NCBI GenBank assembly: GCA_900095095.1
Contig: FMBT01000511.1
Location: 1-64,000, forward strand
From: Fragilariopsis cylindrus CCMP1102
Taxonomy: Eukaryota; Bacillariophyta; Bacillariophyceae; Bacillariales; Bacillariaceae
Reading direction: 5' to 3'
Length of the DNA: 64,000 bases
This document shows positions 9,893-21,433 of the stretch, one piece after another; positions within the stretch are counted from its first letter, which is position 1, and every line of letters begins with the position of its first letter. Both the position numbers and the translations under genes were made by a program. The notes beneath the pieces were generated by a model that saw nothing but the letters and a program-made list of their open reading frames with translations, ran no database searches and had not been told where the DNA came from.

Positions 9893-12800
9893 ATGAAGAT
9901 TTCTTCCCTCGCACTTACCGCTTTCGTCCTGTTGGTGGGCACCACTACGCATGCCTTCGCTCCACGAGGAATCACAACTCTTCCTATTACTTCGACAGGG
10001 TCGTCGTCGTCGTCGTCGTCAGCAAATATCATCAACAGTGATGACAACGCCGTCTTGACGTCGTCTACTAATTCCAAGAACACGGCACTATTCACTGCAA
10101 CATCATCATCGGCTACAACAACAACTACCGCATCCGAGGTTGGTGTTGAACTTGGTTTGAAATATTGTCCAATTGCACCTTTTGGAAAGGGTGCACCTAA
10201 CGCAAATTTAGGAAATGAAGCAAAACATGTATTGGGTGGGAAGGGTGCGAATCTTGCAGAAATGTCAGATTTAGGATTAAGTGTCCCACCAGGATTTACT
10301 ATAACAACTGAATGTTGTAATAAATTTTGTAATGATGCAACATGGGATAATTCATTACCAAAACCATTATGGGATTCAATTATTAAATCACTTGATGCAG
10401 TCCAAGATGATATGTCATCCGTATTTGGTTCACCCGAAAATCCATTGTTATTATCAGTTCGATCCGGTGCTGCTATTTCAATGCCTGGGATGGTACGTAC
10501 AGTACATCGTACCTATTTATGTATTTGTTTTTGTGTGTTGTATTTATTATATTATTCCGTACACGTGATGTCGAAAGATCTTCTTCCTACAGAACTCAAA
10601 AATACCGTCATTACATTTTTCATTTGTCATTACTTCAGATGGATACAGTATTAAATTTAGGGATGAATGATAAAGTTGTTGAGGGGTTAGCAAAGAAAAC
10701 TGATAATCCAAGATTTGCATACGATTCCTATCGGCGATTCTTAGAGATGTTTGGTAATGTTGTATTAGAGATTCCACGTTCTCATTTTGAAGATGAATTA
10801 GATGATATGAAGTATGAGAAGGGTGTTAATGAAGATTCAGATTTGTCTGCAGAAGATCTGCAAGAATTGGTAACACGCTTCAAAGCTGTGTATGAAACAA
10901 TGGATATGCAATTTCCTCAAGATGTATTAGAACAATTATCTCTTTCCAGTACGTATATATAGTAATAAGAAGAAGCTCACTCGTTGTTGCGAAATCCGTC
11001 CTGCTGTGTGTGTTAACGTTATGTCAACAATTTTATTATTCCAACTCATCATAAACCGTTCCGTCATCTATCCATTCTTTTTGTCCTGGCCTTCTTTTAA
11101 ATCGGCCCTCTCAATATGATATAATGATAGTTGGGGCCGTTTTTAAAGGTTGGATGGGACCACGTGCAATCAAATACCGCGAGGTTGAAAACATTCGCAA
11201 TCTCCTTGGGACAGCTGTTAATGTACAAGCGATGGTCTTTGGTAATATGGGTGATACATCTGGTACGGGAGTTTCCTTTAGTCGTGAACCCAATATTGGG
11301 ACACGCGAGTTGTTTGGCGAATTTCTCATTAATGCACAAGGTGAGGATGTGGTTTCAGGTGTCAGAACCCTCGTCCCATCTCTGAATTGGAAGATGAAAT
11401 GCCAGAAGTTTACAAAGAATTTGTAGAGAATAATCGCATCTTAGAAGCCAAATTCTGCGATATGCAAGATATTGAATTCACTATCCAAGAAGGAAAATTA
11501 TATATGCTTCAAACTAGAAATGGTAAACGTGGTGGAGAAGCGCCGTGAAGATTGCCGTTGACTTAGTCAGTGAAGGTCTTATCAGCAAAAACGAGGCAAT
11601 CAAAAAGGTCCTACCTGAACATTTAGATCAATTATTACATCCTCGATTCCCCGATGTGGAACAAAAAGAATATAGAGATGCAGTTATAACTCGTGGTCTA
11701 CCGGCATCGCCTGGTGCAGCTGTTGGGCGTATTGCCATGTCCAACGAAAAGGTAGTGGAAAATAAGAAAAATGGATCCCATCAATTATGGTCCGCGATGA
11801 AACATCTCCCGATGACGTAGAAGGGATGTTCTCAGCGGAAGGAATTTTAACAGCTCGTGGAGGTATGACCAGTCACGCTGCCGTTGTAGCTCGAGGCTGG
11901 GGCAAGCCATGTGTGTGTGGTTGTACCGCCTTGAGCGTCGACGAAGAAAAAGGTGAAATACCTTGACTATGGACGATGGTAGTCAAAAAGCTTTAAGGAA
12001 GGTGATTTCATCAGTCTGAACGGACAAAGTGGCGAGGTGTTGGAAGGAAGTCAAACCGTTGCACCTCCAACAATCACTGGAACCCTGAAGAATTTTATGG
12101 AATGGGTAGATGATGTCCGTGAAATCGATGTATTGGCTAATGCAGACACACCAGCAGACGCTAAGGAAGCAAGAAAAAATGGTGCTAACGGTATCGGATT
12201 GTGTCGTTCGGAACACATGTTTTTCAAGCCAGAACGGATCTCTAAAGTTCGACAACTCATTCTTGGTAGCAATGAGCAAGCTGAAGAAGCCCTAAAGGAT
12301 CTTCTCAAGTTTCAACGAGAAGATTATGAAGGGATCTTTAAGGAAATGGACGGCCTCCCAGTTACTATTCGATTGCTAGATCCCCCCCTTCACGAATTTT
12401 TACCTTCATTGAAGGAAGAAAAATCCTTGCAGATTGCGCCGAACAGCTTGGATTTACCGTTGATGAATTGAAAGAAAAAGTCGAAGCGATGGAAGAGGTG
12501 AATCCGATGTTAGGTCTACGTGGTTGTAGATTGGGTATTACCCGTCCAAGTATCATTAAGATGCAAACTAGAGCTATTCTTGAAGCGGCATTGAACGCAA
12601 TTGATGCTGGCATTGACGCCAAGCCAGATATCATGGTCCCGTTAGTTGGAAAGGTCGAGGAATTCCGTAATCAAAGAGACGTAATCAAATCTGTTGCGGA
12701 TACCGTTTTCGCCGAGCAAGGAAAGTCGTGTGACTACAAGATCGGAACCATGATCGAAATTCCACGCGCTGCTCTTACCGCTCACGAAATCGCTGAAGAG

Positions 12801-13157
12801 GCAGAATTCTTTTCCTTCGGTTCCAACGATCTAACCCAAATGACGTTTGGTTATTCTCGTGATGACGTTGGAAGTTTCCTCCCCGATTACCTGAACAAGG
12901 GTATTTTACAAGACGATCCCTTCGTTACAATCGACACGGAAGGTGTCGGCCAACTCATCAAAATGACTGTCGAGCGTGGTCGTAACGTCCGACCAGATCT
13001 TAAGATTGGTGTCTGCGGTGAGCACGGTGGAGATCCTCGTTCTGTCCGTTTTTTTGCAAACGAAGCCGGTTTATCTTACGTTAGCTGTTCTCCATTCCGT
13101 GTGCCGATCGCTCGTCTCGCTGCGGCACAAGCTTCCGTCGAAAACATGAAAGAGTAA
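9893..13157 (+). CDS. PPDK: Pyruvate, phosphate dikinase, plastid-targeted
   Basis: Three exons: 9893-10492, 10639-10948, 11131-13157, with GTACGT donors at both introns. Exon joins restore [14 protein letters not shown] and QLSLS|IGAVFKGW. With six one-base restorations (near 11368, 11541, 11777, 11961, 11985, 12405) the protein is about 980 residues. It interconverts pyruvate + ATP + Pi and PEP + AMP + PPi. Visible landmarks: nucleotide-binding [10 protein letters not shown]; the swivelling His domain GGMTSHAAV with the regulated Thr (codon 11868-11870) and catalytic His (11874-11876); and the barrel domain with [10 protein letters not shown] and catalytic Cys in GVCGEHGG. The N-terminus ([16 protein letters not shown], then AFAP) is a signal peptide plus diatom plastid cleavage motif. 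A pseudogene is unlikely because all catalytic blocks are intact. Confidence 0.95.
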
Positions 13158-13530
13158 GAAACGGTAATTCGGCCGATCGACCGATCAGCCATTTGTAGTG
13201 TCATTTTTCAGGAATTGTATATAAAACAAAACAAAGAGTTATTGTGGGGGCGCGGCTCGGAAAACATTATAACATATTGAAGCCGAAGGTCTCTGCATTG
13301 CCATTACATAAATAGAAAATATTATATATTTATTAATAAATTTAGTTTCTACTATTTTATATCTTAGGTTTATTCCTTGCTATTTGATGAATGTGTTTGT
13401 TATCTAGGGACTCAGATATTTTTTCTTAGGTCGAAAGTGTGTTGTTAGTTGGTGCCGATATCAAATTGAGCGATAATATATAAAGCTCTTCATTCTTGAC
13501 AAGTTTTTACGTAGATTGATTTTGATTTAG
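13158..13530. other. Convergent intergenic region
   Basis: 373 bp between the 3' ends of PPDK (+) and the membrane protein (-). AT-rich with TATTTATTAATAAAT-type sequence near 13327; probably holds both 3' UTRs. No gene seen. Confidence 0.6.
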
Positions 13531-14614
13531 TTAATTGACGAGATTAGTGGTTTCAGTGGCTTGAGCCTGAGCCCCTTCGTAAATGGGAGTGTTCTGGGTG
13601 AACACGATCGTGATTGGTTCCTCGTTGAGCATGCGAACGTAGGCAATACCAAAAGGAATGACAGCGTTCATGATCATCCAGAGAGTATCAACAAGTTTGC
13701 CGAGGATCATTCCGGGAATGAAAGTGGGATGCCTGTAGAAATCTGGGCCTCTACCGGGCAGCACAATTAGGATGGTTGCATAAATCTTCACGGAGCTAAT
13801 GGCAACATTAAGGATCAGGTAGAATGATGCGATTACAGCGGTCTGACTTTTGGAAATCGGGATGGTTGGGTAGCTCTGTCCAGTCTGCAAGACATACAAG
13901 GTATTGGTGATCGCCACACTAATGAGAGTGATCTGGAGGCCAAGGAATGCACACGTATGAAGCTGGGGTTCATCATAGGCGATAAAGATGAAGATCATAC
14001 GAAACCAAATGCACAAAATAATGTTGATAGGAGTGACGATCTTCATGAGCATCCAATACCACTCCGGGAGCTCGCCCCTCCGATAGGATAGCTTAGTGTT
14101 CACAAAGTCCAAGAGCAAATACATGACGAGCGAGTACTCGAATAGGGGGAAGTACATCCCGACGACTTCGCGGGCGGCGAGTAGTCCCAATATGTGCAAA
14201 TGTTTGGATACCCAAATTCCTCTTCAAGGTGTGTCTCATCGAATGTGAATCCTTCGCCGTAGTTGAGGCCAAACTCCCCACCTTGCTGATGGAGCATAAA
14301 CACGAATCGAAGAAGAAGAAAACACAAGGAGAATCGAACCAAAACGTGTGTGAGTATGTGTATGGTGTATTTGTGAATTGCGAACCACTAATCATAACGA
14401 ATCATCAACAATCACGACTGTCTTGGTTGTTGCTCATTGCTCGGCGGAAAGATAATATATTGTTACTCACGCGATCGAATGGTCCGCATCCCTGCCTTTC
14501 GATGGGCGTGTCTTCTGGTGCTCCTGCTTCGAGGAATGGTTCGACCCAGATTTTCGTAACAGCTTTGGCAAACAAGACCATAGTCCAGAAAAATAAATAG
14601 GCGATGCACCTCAT
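13531..14614 (-). CDS. Multi-pass membrane protein of unknown family
   Basis: Two exons. Exon 1 is 14614-14471 (MRCIAYLFFWTMVLFAKAV..., 48 codons, GTGAGT donor). Exon 2 is 14285-13531, entered after a CAG acceptor at phase 0. One base is missing at GGG 14172-14174, after which the frame runs to the stop; the repaired protein is 299 residues. The N-terminal segment is hydrophobic (signal or first helix). A soluble stretch follows (GGEFGLNYGEGFTFDE, EEEFGYPNICTYWDY), then about five hydrophobic helices between residues 100 and 280 and a short polar tail. I recognise no family. Gene order gives no hint of function. The start is the ATG that begins the hydrophobic segment; an upstream in-frame Met exists. 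Confidence 0.75.
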
Positions 14615-14962
14615 TTTTCCGTCTGAATTGTGATCGAATATGGTCTCTCTCCTCCGGAGCATTCGTACTTCGGGGTTGAGTATAAGATGGCCATATTGAA
14701 TGTTATGTTTTACCCTAGTTTGACGTTTGCGTATTTGATTTTGTGGATTTTGTGTCGTTACACAAATTTGCTGGAAGGGAAGAGCAAGAGTTTCTGGTGC
14801 TACACCACACACCTCTTCATGACACCCGCAGTGCTTCGCGTGTCCAAATTACTACACTTTATGTCAAGATCACATGCTTCGCTTTGGTTAAAGATATATT
14901 ATACTGGGCCTTCCGGCACTGTAAATATTGTGGGGGTTGGTTGCAAATTAATAATCATATTT
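14615..14962. other. Upstream region of the membrane protein gene
   Basis: About 350 bp preceding the minus-strand start at 14614. Plus-strand open frames here overlap the promoter side and look non-coding. No sites recognised. Confidence 0.4.
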
Positions 14963-15320
14963 ATTTTTACAGCGTGGAGTATCCGCTTTGCTTACCCGCT
15001 TGTTCCCTAAAAAGCGGATACCCCTACCTGCTTTGCAAAAAAGCGGGTATACTCCACGCTGTAAAAACACGCTATAAAATAATTTCCATACCCGCTTCCC
15101 TAAAAAGCGGGTTGGGTACCCCCTTACGTAAATAACACTAAGTAAATATGTGGGTAGAGGTACCCACCTTTGATAACCGCTTTGGAAAAAAGTGGGTACC
15201 CCTTAGCGCGTAAAAACACGCTAAAAAATAATTTCCATACCGCTTTCCTAAAAAGCGGGTAGGGGTACCCGCTTTGTATACCCGCTTTGTAAAAAAATAG
15301 GTATGGGGTTCCCACTTCAA
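14963..15320. repeat. Cluster of small palindromes built on a GCGGGTA motif
   Basis: A large foldback pairs 14963-14990 with 15040-15066 (TACAGCGTGGAGTAT against ATACTCCACGCTGTA). Inside and after it lie at least five small hairpins of the form ACCCGCTT...AAAAAGCGGGT. Two roughly 60-bp direct repeats, each with a variant of ACGCTAxAAAATAATTTCC followed by a hairpin, start near 15070 and 15217. GGTACCC/GGGTACC pairs add further symmetry. No coding potential. Origin unknown: a foldback or MITE-like remnant, or a structured RNA. Confidence 0.75.
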
Positions 15321-16091
15321 TATTTCCTGAATCCTACAAATTACTGTATATCATGGCGGTAGTGGTAGTTTGGGATGCAAAATTCAAGCAAAATTCACAT
15401 AAGTCTATTATAGCCAAAGTCCAATTGAAAAGATATCTCTGTTGTATGGCATAGTCTTCCAGTAGTGTGAGGTTACACAACAATATCCTACTGTGTATTT
15501 AACAATAAGCTAGTAGCACATACACATCACACACAACTTTGCACTCTCTTCAGTTGTATGCCTGGTCAAGTTTTCTTCCTATTATAAGACAATACACACA
15601 ACACAATGATTAAGTTTTTAAAGAAAATTTAATACTCACAAGAACCAACTCCTTCTGTAGACAAAAAGATAACTTGCCAAACAAGATGATGAGTTGTGTG
15701 GGCAGTGGAATCTTGATTCCTTCCTTTGTAATGCACATCACAAACCAAATTTATCACTCCTTCTTCTTCTTCTTCTTCTTCTTCTTCTTCTAGGAGAGGG
15801 AAAGGAATTTTTCACCAGACAGAGCTTAATTTGGGCAATTGTTGTATTCTATTTTAGATAAATTGTTTTTCATACCAGTACTATTGTACAGTACTATTGT
15901 ACCGTACCTACTATCTTCCTGGTTACAAAGTGTCGTAGGAATCTATAATTATAATACAATATAATATAATATAATGCATCCATTCTTGTGGCATGATTGG
16001 TCATCACAACAAAGAAGTAGTTACATTCATAATATATACATATATTTATATATATACTATATATATATATATCACATAGTAAATCAATGAG
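15321..16091. other. Intergenic, simple repeats only
   Basis: AT-rich; contains a TTC/CTT microsatellite at about 15757-15791, an ATATA tract near 16030-16073 and short TACTGTAC palindromes near 15880-15905. No gene seen. Confidence 0.6.
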
Positions 16092-16095
16092 TTAA

Positions 16096-16112
16096 CAGGA
16101 TTCCTGTTATGG
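16096..16112 (+). repeat. Left terminal inverted repeat, piggyBac copy 1
   Basis: CAGGATTCCTGTTATGG immediately after the TTAA at 16092-16095. With the flanking AA it makes a near-palindrome (AACAGGA T TCCTGTT). Confidence 0.88.
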
Positions 16113-16128
16113 CGCCAAGGTTGGCGCC
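16111..16128. repeat. Subterminal hairpin, piggyBac copy 1
   Basis: GGCGCCAAGGTTGGCGCC: 8-bp arms GGCGCCAA/TTGGCGCC around GG. The same site in copy 2 has arms GGCGCCCC/GGGGCGCC, so the two inner pairs differ but still pair. Confidence 0.8.
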
Positions 16129-16690
16129 ACTTTTTGGGGTCAATTTTTTGTAGGGGCATATTTCCCTCAAAAAATGGACTTAGACCCCCCTATTGAGACA
16201 CAGTGCATCTCCGTTCAAAGACACGTGCTTTCTTATTAAGTTGAAATAACTCCCGGTCACTATGTATTGGCTGTTACTACTCCGGCAGCTGCAGTCCTAA
16301 ATAAAATTTGGAAGAGCATGTGTTCAAATATAGAGAGTCGAAAAACGTGCCGGGCAACCCTCTTTTTGTTCAATATTATTATGTGACTCACACCCAAGAT
16401 TCAAAATTTGAAAAATTATTCAACTCACACGAAAAAGAGGCAATCAACGCATGGAAAATATGGATGAAATGGTCAGTCTTGTAAACTTTTGAGAAAATAA
16501 CTAGCAAAATTTACTAACAAATCCTTTTTTCAACTAAATATTTCAAATTTTCATACTAACTAACTACTAGCTTCAAATATTTTAGTCACTAGCTGTTTTC
16601 GTAACTTTACCACGCATTTTCCTTGTTATCAAAATATTACAAAACCACACCCAAAACAACCAACTTTTTTAACACTACAATGGCAATAAA

Positions 16691-19151
16691 ATGCCTCCTA
16701 AAAGACGCCCAATCAGTGTCGAATGGGCCAAATCATTAGTAGGACTGTCTATGAAGGTCCCTGATTACTGGTGGGATGGTTGCAAAGGCTATAGGCTACA
16801 TGATGGTGTTATTGATTCATATTGTGAAATCAGTCAACGCTGGAATTTATTATTAGATACTAAAGAAGATGATGCTCTCTACCTCATGGCATATGAGGCT
16901 ATCTATAAGTATGCAGACTTCGATTCCTCCACTTACAACGAGTTCCAACTAACACAACAACCTATTCGAGATGGTGATGATGAAATAGAAACAGAAACAA
17001 AAAAATATTATAGAACCGAGCCAGATGAATGGGATGAGGTTGTTATTGAAGATGGTGATACTGATACTGGTGGACGTCCAATCGAGCCGCTTGAATGGGA
17101 AGGAGATGAAGAGTTCACTGTTAAGATAACTGATGAAGAGTTAGATTCGTTAAGGGATGAAAGGGGTGAGATCAGGTTTGAGAAGGTGTTTCAATGGTGT
17201 TGTCCTAAGTTTGGTGATGATAATGATCAAACTCTATATGAATTCCAGGCTGCTAGGATGAGAAACTATATGAGGAAAAGGGTCCTTGAAAATGGCTACA
17301 AGCCTAGGTATTACAAAGGCGACAAAGTGATAACTGGAGATCATGTGGCTCGTTTCTATGGTGCTTGTCTATGTAGAATGATCCATGGAGGTCGATCGAT
17401 TGATCAGATATTTTCAACAAGAGAGATAATGGACGCTGTACCATCGATTAGAGAAGCAATGACCAAAGCTTGTTTGGAGGATCTTACTACATGCTTGCAC
17501 TACAGCGACGATTGGGATGTAGAGTGTGGTGGTGATTGGGATGACATATATGATGATCCAAAAGTTGTTGGACCACCAGGCACTGCAAAGCATCGATTGA
17601 AACATGGTCTATTGGAAGATGGGTATAATAAGGTATGTACTGTATATGTTGTTGTTGTTGTTGTTGTTTCGAATTGATTACTAACACATACCTTCCTTCT
17701 TCTTCTTCTTCTTCTTACAAGCGATGGCGAGCTATTGTCAACTTTGGCAAGTGGATTACTACAGATGAAAGTAGAGTTGGTGGCTGGTATCATAGCTGTA
17801 TGACAATTGGACCTGAACCAAAACCAATTCGAACTGGAGCTACTATTCATACTGTCTGTATCACTACAGGTCCTCTCAGTACATTCAAGTTGTTTGCTAG
17901 AGTCTATGGTGGTCAATTCGATGAAGATATTCCAGAGATCAATGATTATGGAAAATACAAGATGATCTCTCTCTATGACCTTATGCTTGATCCATTCAAG
18001 CATAAGGGTCATTGTGTTGTCATGGATTCTGCTTACATGAGTGATGCCATGTGTCAAGTTGGAAGAGAAGAATGGAAGATCAACATGGTGGGTACTTGTC
18101 AAACCAATCGTACTGGTGCTGGTAGTCTTGGTAAGGCAACTGTCGCTGCAAGAGGAATCAAGGTTGGTACACATCAATCAGTTATGTATCAACACAAGGA
18201 CAAGCCCATTACCTATGCTATTTGGGCTGATAACAACTATGTCAAGACGCTTCTAACTTTCATGGTCCTAATCTTCTAAGAGGAGGAATTCAGAGAAAGC
18301 TGAGGGATCCAGTAACACACAGGAGGAACAAGGACTTCACTGATGTCGATTGCCCTGAGCAACAGTGGGTGTACTGTCAAACATATCATTTGATTGATAA
18401 AGGGAATGGAAGTGAAGCCAAGTACGACCTATCAACTGAATCACATCTGCATGGTTGGTCGCCCAAGTTAGCATCTAGGTTTTTCAATATGAATCTTAAC
18501 AATGCCTACAACATCTACAAGTACCTTTACACCAAGTACCATCCTGATAGGACCCCAATGATAATGAGATCATGTATCAACGATTTGACTCATTCACTAC
18601 TGCAACAAGGATCCGAAATTCGGACTAGAGGCTTTGGAGATGCACCAAGTGCTACAAAGGATATTACTACTACCTCATCTTCTTTGGATGGAAGAAAACT
18701 TCGATCTGATGCATTTAGACAACATTTTACCTCCCCTACTGCAACAGTTCCTGGTACACCTCAAACACCTGCTTCTGCTATTACTGCAAGGGCGCTCCGG
18801 TATCGACAATCCGATTTTAAACGTCAAAAGGAAATGCAGCCTGGAAGGATTCATCTATCAGTTCCACTGATTGTGCTAGATAAGAAGCTCTCTTATTGCA
18901 AGTACATCAAATGCCCTGGTTTCAATACTGGAGCAAAGAGAGCAAGAGCGTATCCATCAAAGTATGTATGTGAGCAGTGTTCTATGGAGAAGGGATCCGA
19001 TTTTTGGCTATGTAATTCAATCAAAATAGTGGATGGAGTGAAGACAGTGGTTAATTGTCATGCAGCATACCATGTGGAAAAGAAATTATATGAGATAACA
19101 GCACCAGGTAGTGCTAGTGTTAGTACTATTGTATCCGAACTAACAGAGTAG
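16691..19151 (+). CDS. piggyBac-like transposase, copy 1
   Basis: Exons 16691-17632 and 17722-19151 (GTATGT donor, CTTACAAG acceptor, 89-bp intron in the middle of the DDE domain). One T is missing at 18251-18252, as shown by copy 2; repaired length is 790 residues, identical to copy 2. The N-terminal third holds WWDGCKGYRLHDGVID and an acidic stretch. The DDE_Tnp_1_7-type core includes RFYGACLCRMIHGG, ITTDESRVGGWYHS (first catalytic-type Asp), HCVVMDSAYMSD (second) and FFNMNLNNAYNIYK. The C-terminus has a Cys-rich zinc-binding module (CKYIKCPG, CEQCSMEKG, WLCN, C/H AAYH). It would excise and reinsert the element at TTAA. Confidence 0.92.
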
Positions 19152-19445
19152 TAGATACTTAACCAGGTAATATATAACCTCTATTTAATGGAGATCATGT
19201 CCGTTATCTTCTTTTCTACTTTAGTTGAGTATACACACACATACTGTTAGCATGTGTGTGGTTACTCGGAAATTTCCCATTATCAATCTTGATTTCGAAC
19301 GAAAACACCGGTATTTAGCGCGTGTTAATTTAGCGCGCTTCATGGTTTATATACTCAATCCGCTCTACTAACTTCAAGGTAATAAAAACTTCCACAGATT
19401 CCACTGAATTTGGCTAGATTGATATTATTAATAACTGAGGTCGAT

Positions 19446-19456
19446 AGTTCGAGTCC
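19446..19456 (+). other. Pol III B-box-like / tRNA T-arm-like sequence inside piggyBac copy 1
   Basis: AGTTCGAGTCC with flanks GAT and ATC forms a nearly complete T-arm (4 of 5 stem pairs). Copy 2 has GGTTCAAGTC at the equivalent place (minus strand, 46965-46974). No acceptor stem could be found, so this is not a functional tRNA. Confidence 0.35.
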
Positions 19457-19608
19457 ATCTAGGTCAAACTAATAGGCTGAATGATTTTGTCTTTATCTAG
19501 CAATCAACCAGTGAAAATTAGCAATATTCTCTAAGTTAAATTATTTTTTTGGAAAAAATAACACGTGATTTAACTAGCAATTTTTTTAATAAAAAGACGA
19601 AAAAATCC

Positions 19609-19625
19609 TTATAACAGGAATGCTG
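19609..19625 (-). repeat. Right terminal inverted repeat, piggyBac copy 1
   Basis: Read inward on the minus strand it is CAGCATTCCTGTTATAA, followed outward by TTAA at 19626-19629. One mismatch to the left end within 15 bases. Confidence 0.88.
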
Positions 19626-19629
19626 TTAA

Positions 19630-20025
19630 ATTAAAATACACTAGTCGCTCTTTGGCTTCTCCTACAGTCTTTGAATTAATGTGCACGTGTCTATGTGTGT
19701 TTCGCCATAATTTTAATTCCATACACAAACCCAATGCATATATGACGCCATGCGTGAAAAAAATCTTAACGGACGAATGACAAAACAAATCTTCTGTGCT
19801 ACCATACTCTACTTTACTCTTCGTACTTCAGCACCTGTCTCTGCCGGGTCATCGACGATTAAGATTCCATTTGCTTTGCTTTCATTGCTATCATTTCTAG
19901 ACAAAGAATTATCGTTGTAATACGACGACGGCATAGCATAGCTTTTGGACAAGGATGAAGATGTATTATACAGGAGTATTTTTCGTGACGGGTCGTCGTG
20001 GGAAAGTGGACGACGACGACGACCC
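19630..20025. other. Upstream region of the SET-domain gene
   Basis: About 400 bp between the piggyBac right end and the SET start. The minus strand is open here but Ser-rich and without recognisable domains; I treat it as non-coding/5' UTR. Confidence 0.45.
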
Positions 20026-21433
20026 ATGGTTGCTGTTCTCGTTGTTGCGATTTTTGCGTTCCTATCATTGTCTACGTTGGCAACAGCAGCAGCAGCAGCA
20101 GAAGAAGAAGACCAAAAATTAAGCAACCCGAAGAATATCAACAACGATTAGTGGATTGGATTCGTTCTGCACCCAGTGGAAATGGATATTTTCATCCTGC
20201 TGTACAATGGAAACGATTAGGATCGGATGGTAAAACTCTGGTTCGTATGCGATGCATGCACTGACAGATATTAAAAAGGGTACACCATTATTAATTGTAC
20301 CACGTGAATATGTGATTGATTCCTTCCAAAGTTATAGTGAATGTACGACAGTGGCAAGGATGATACATGAATATGAAAATAACAATGCAACAGGATAAAG
20401 CAAGGGAAAACAATCAGAAGAATGAATCATTATTTGCACCATACTTGTCTTATTTATTTGACAGCAACAATGAAGGTGGAACATCCAATGGATTATTACC
20501 ATCATCGTGGTCCGTCCAGGGACAACAAATATTAGAAGATTTATTAGATATTGATGGTGATAATGAGAATGAAATGGGACGTGGATTAGAACCAAGACGA
20601 TATGAACATTCGTCTGTCTTTGAAGTATGCGGACCTAATTTTAGAAGTGATGAACATGGTAAACCATTACAAGACAAACGTCGTCGGCACGTGCAGAGGA
20701 TGCCTATTTATTTTATATATCCAGAAGTTGGCAAGACAAAATGGTACCAGTCTTAGATATGTTTAATCATCGGAACGGGAAATGGTTAAATGTGGAATCC
20801 ACATCCGCACATGACATACATAATGATATAACAGCATTCGCATTACGTGATATAAAGGCTGGTGAACAATTACAGAATACATATAGTGAATGTATGGATA
20901 AAGATTGTGACTATGGTGAACTTAGATATGTATACTTAACACAATCTATATTTAAAGATTATGGTTTTGTGGAATTATATCCACGTCGATGGAGATTAGG
21001 TCTACGACGGTTCGATAAAAACTTAGAATCTATGGATAATAAACAAGGATTGATTGGTGAAGTTGATGAAGAAGTTGACGAAGATGGTGTGACTATAAAA
21101 ACTTTTAAATGGGTCTTTGATACACCCAGTAAAGAAAGTATTCATTGGATAGAAGATAAATTAAATCGATTAACAAAAATTGAATCAACTGTTAGAAATG
21201 ATATTGATAAACATCGTAAACGGAAACAAACTATTGAAAAGGATTATAATACTCGTGATGTTATCTTTAATATCGATCATGAAGCGGATAGCTTATCGGA
21301 ACTATATGAAGGTTATATTGAGGTATTACAATTAGCAATTCAACATCAAAATGATCCAGTTAGTATTACACAAGAAGAGCATTACAAAGAATTACAAGCA
21401 GCGTGGGATTTGATGGATGGTGATGAATTGTAA
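20026..21433 (+). CDS. SET-domain protein methyltransferase (SETD3/Rubisco-LSMT-like)
   Basis: About 469 residues after repairing four 1-base errors: missing bases at AAAAA 20114-20118, GG 20240-20241 and GG 20686-20687, and one extra G at 20393-20394. The start ATG is the first in frame and begins a clean signal peptide (MVAVLVVAIFAFLSLSTLAT). Then come LVDWIRSAPSGNGYFHPAV, YAMHALTDIKKGTPLLIVP (SET N-terminal strand), an insert region with FAPYLSYLF, and the SET core AYLFYISRSWQDKMVPVLDMFNH. This is followed by the AFALRDIKAGEQLQNTYSE strand that binds the cofactor, and a helical C-terminus. Family members methylate Lys or His of specific proteins using S-adenosylmethionine. The substrate cannot be told; the leader suggests the secretory route or plastid. 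Confidence 0.85.

Larger units (their letters stand above)
16096..19625 (+). mobile_element. piggyBac-like DNA transposon, copy 1, complete
   Basis: 3,530 bp flanked on both sides by TTAA (16092-16095 and 19626-19629), the piggyBac target duplication. The ends match as inverted repeats: CAGGATTCCTGTTATGG on the left and, read inward from the right, CAGCATTCCTGTTATAAGG (14 of the first 15 bases match). It carries a transposase with one intron and a subterminal GGCGCC hairpin. A second copy lies at 46797-50307 in the opposite orientation. Confidence 0.92.

Noticed and set aside
9893-13157. PPDK as a pseudogene because of six frame breaks
   Set aside because: Every catalytic block is intact, introns have proper sites, and each break is a one-base homopolymer loss of the kind seen in all neighbouring genes.
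14630-15135. Plus-strand ORFs of 126 and 130 codons
   Set aside because: They overlap the promoter side of the membrane protein and run into the palindrome cluster; no protein-like conservation.
19395-19470. Functional tRNA gene
   Set aside because: Only B-box/T-arm resemblance; no acceptor stem or proper anticodon arm could be paired.
19809-20144. Minus-strand 111-codon ORF over the SET promoter
   Set aside because: Ser-rich and antisense to the SET signal-peptide region; the SET frame has clear family motifs.
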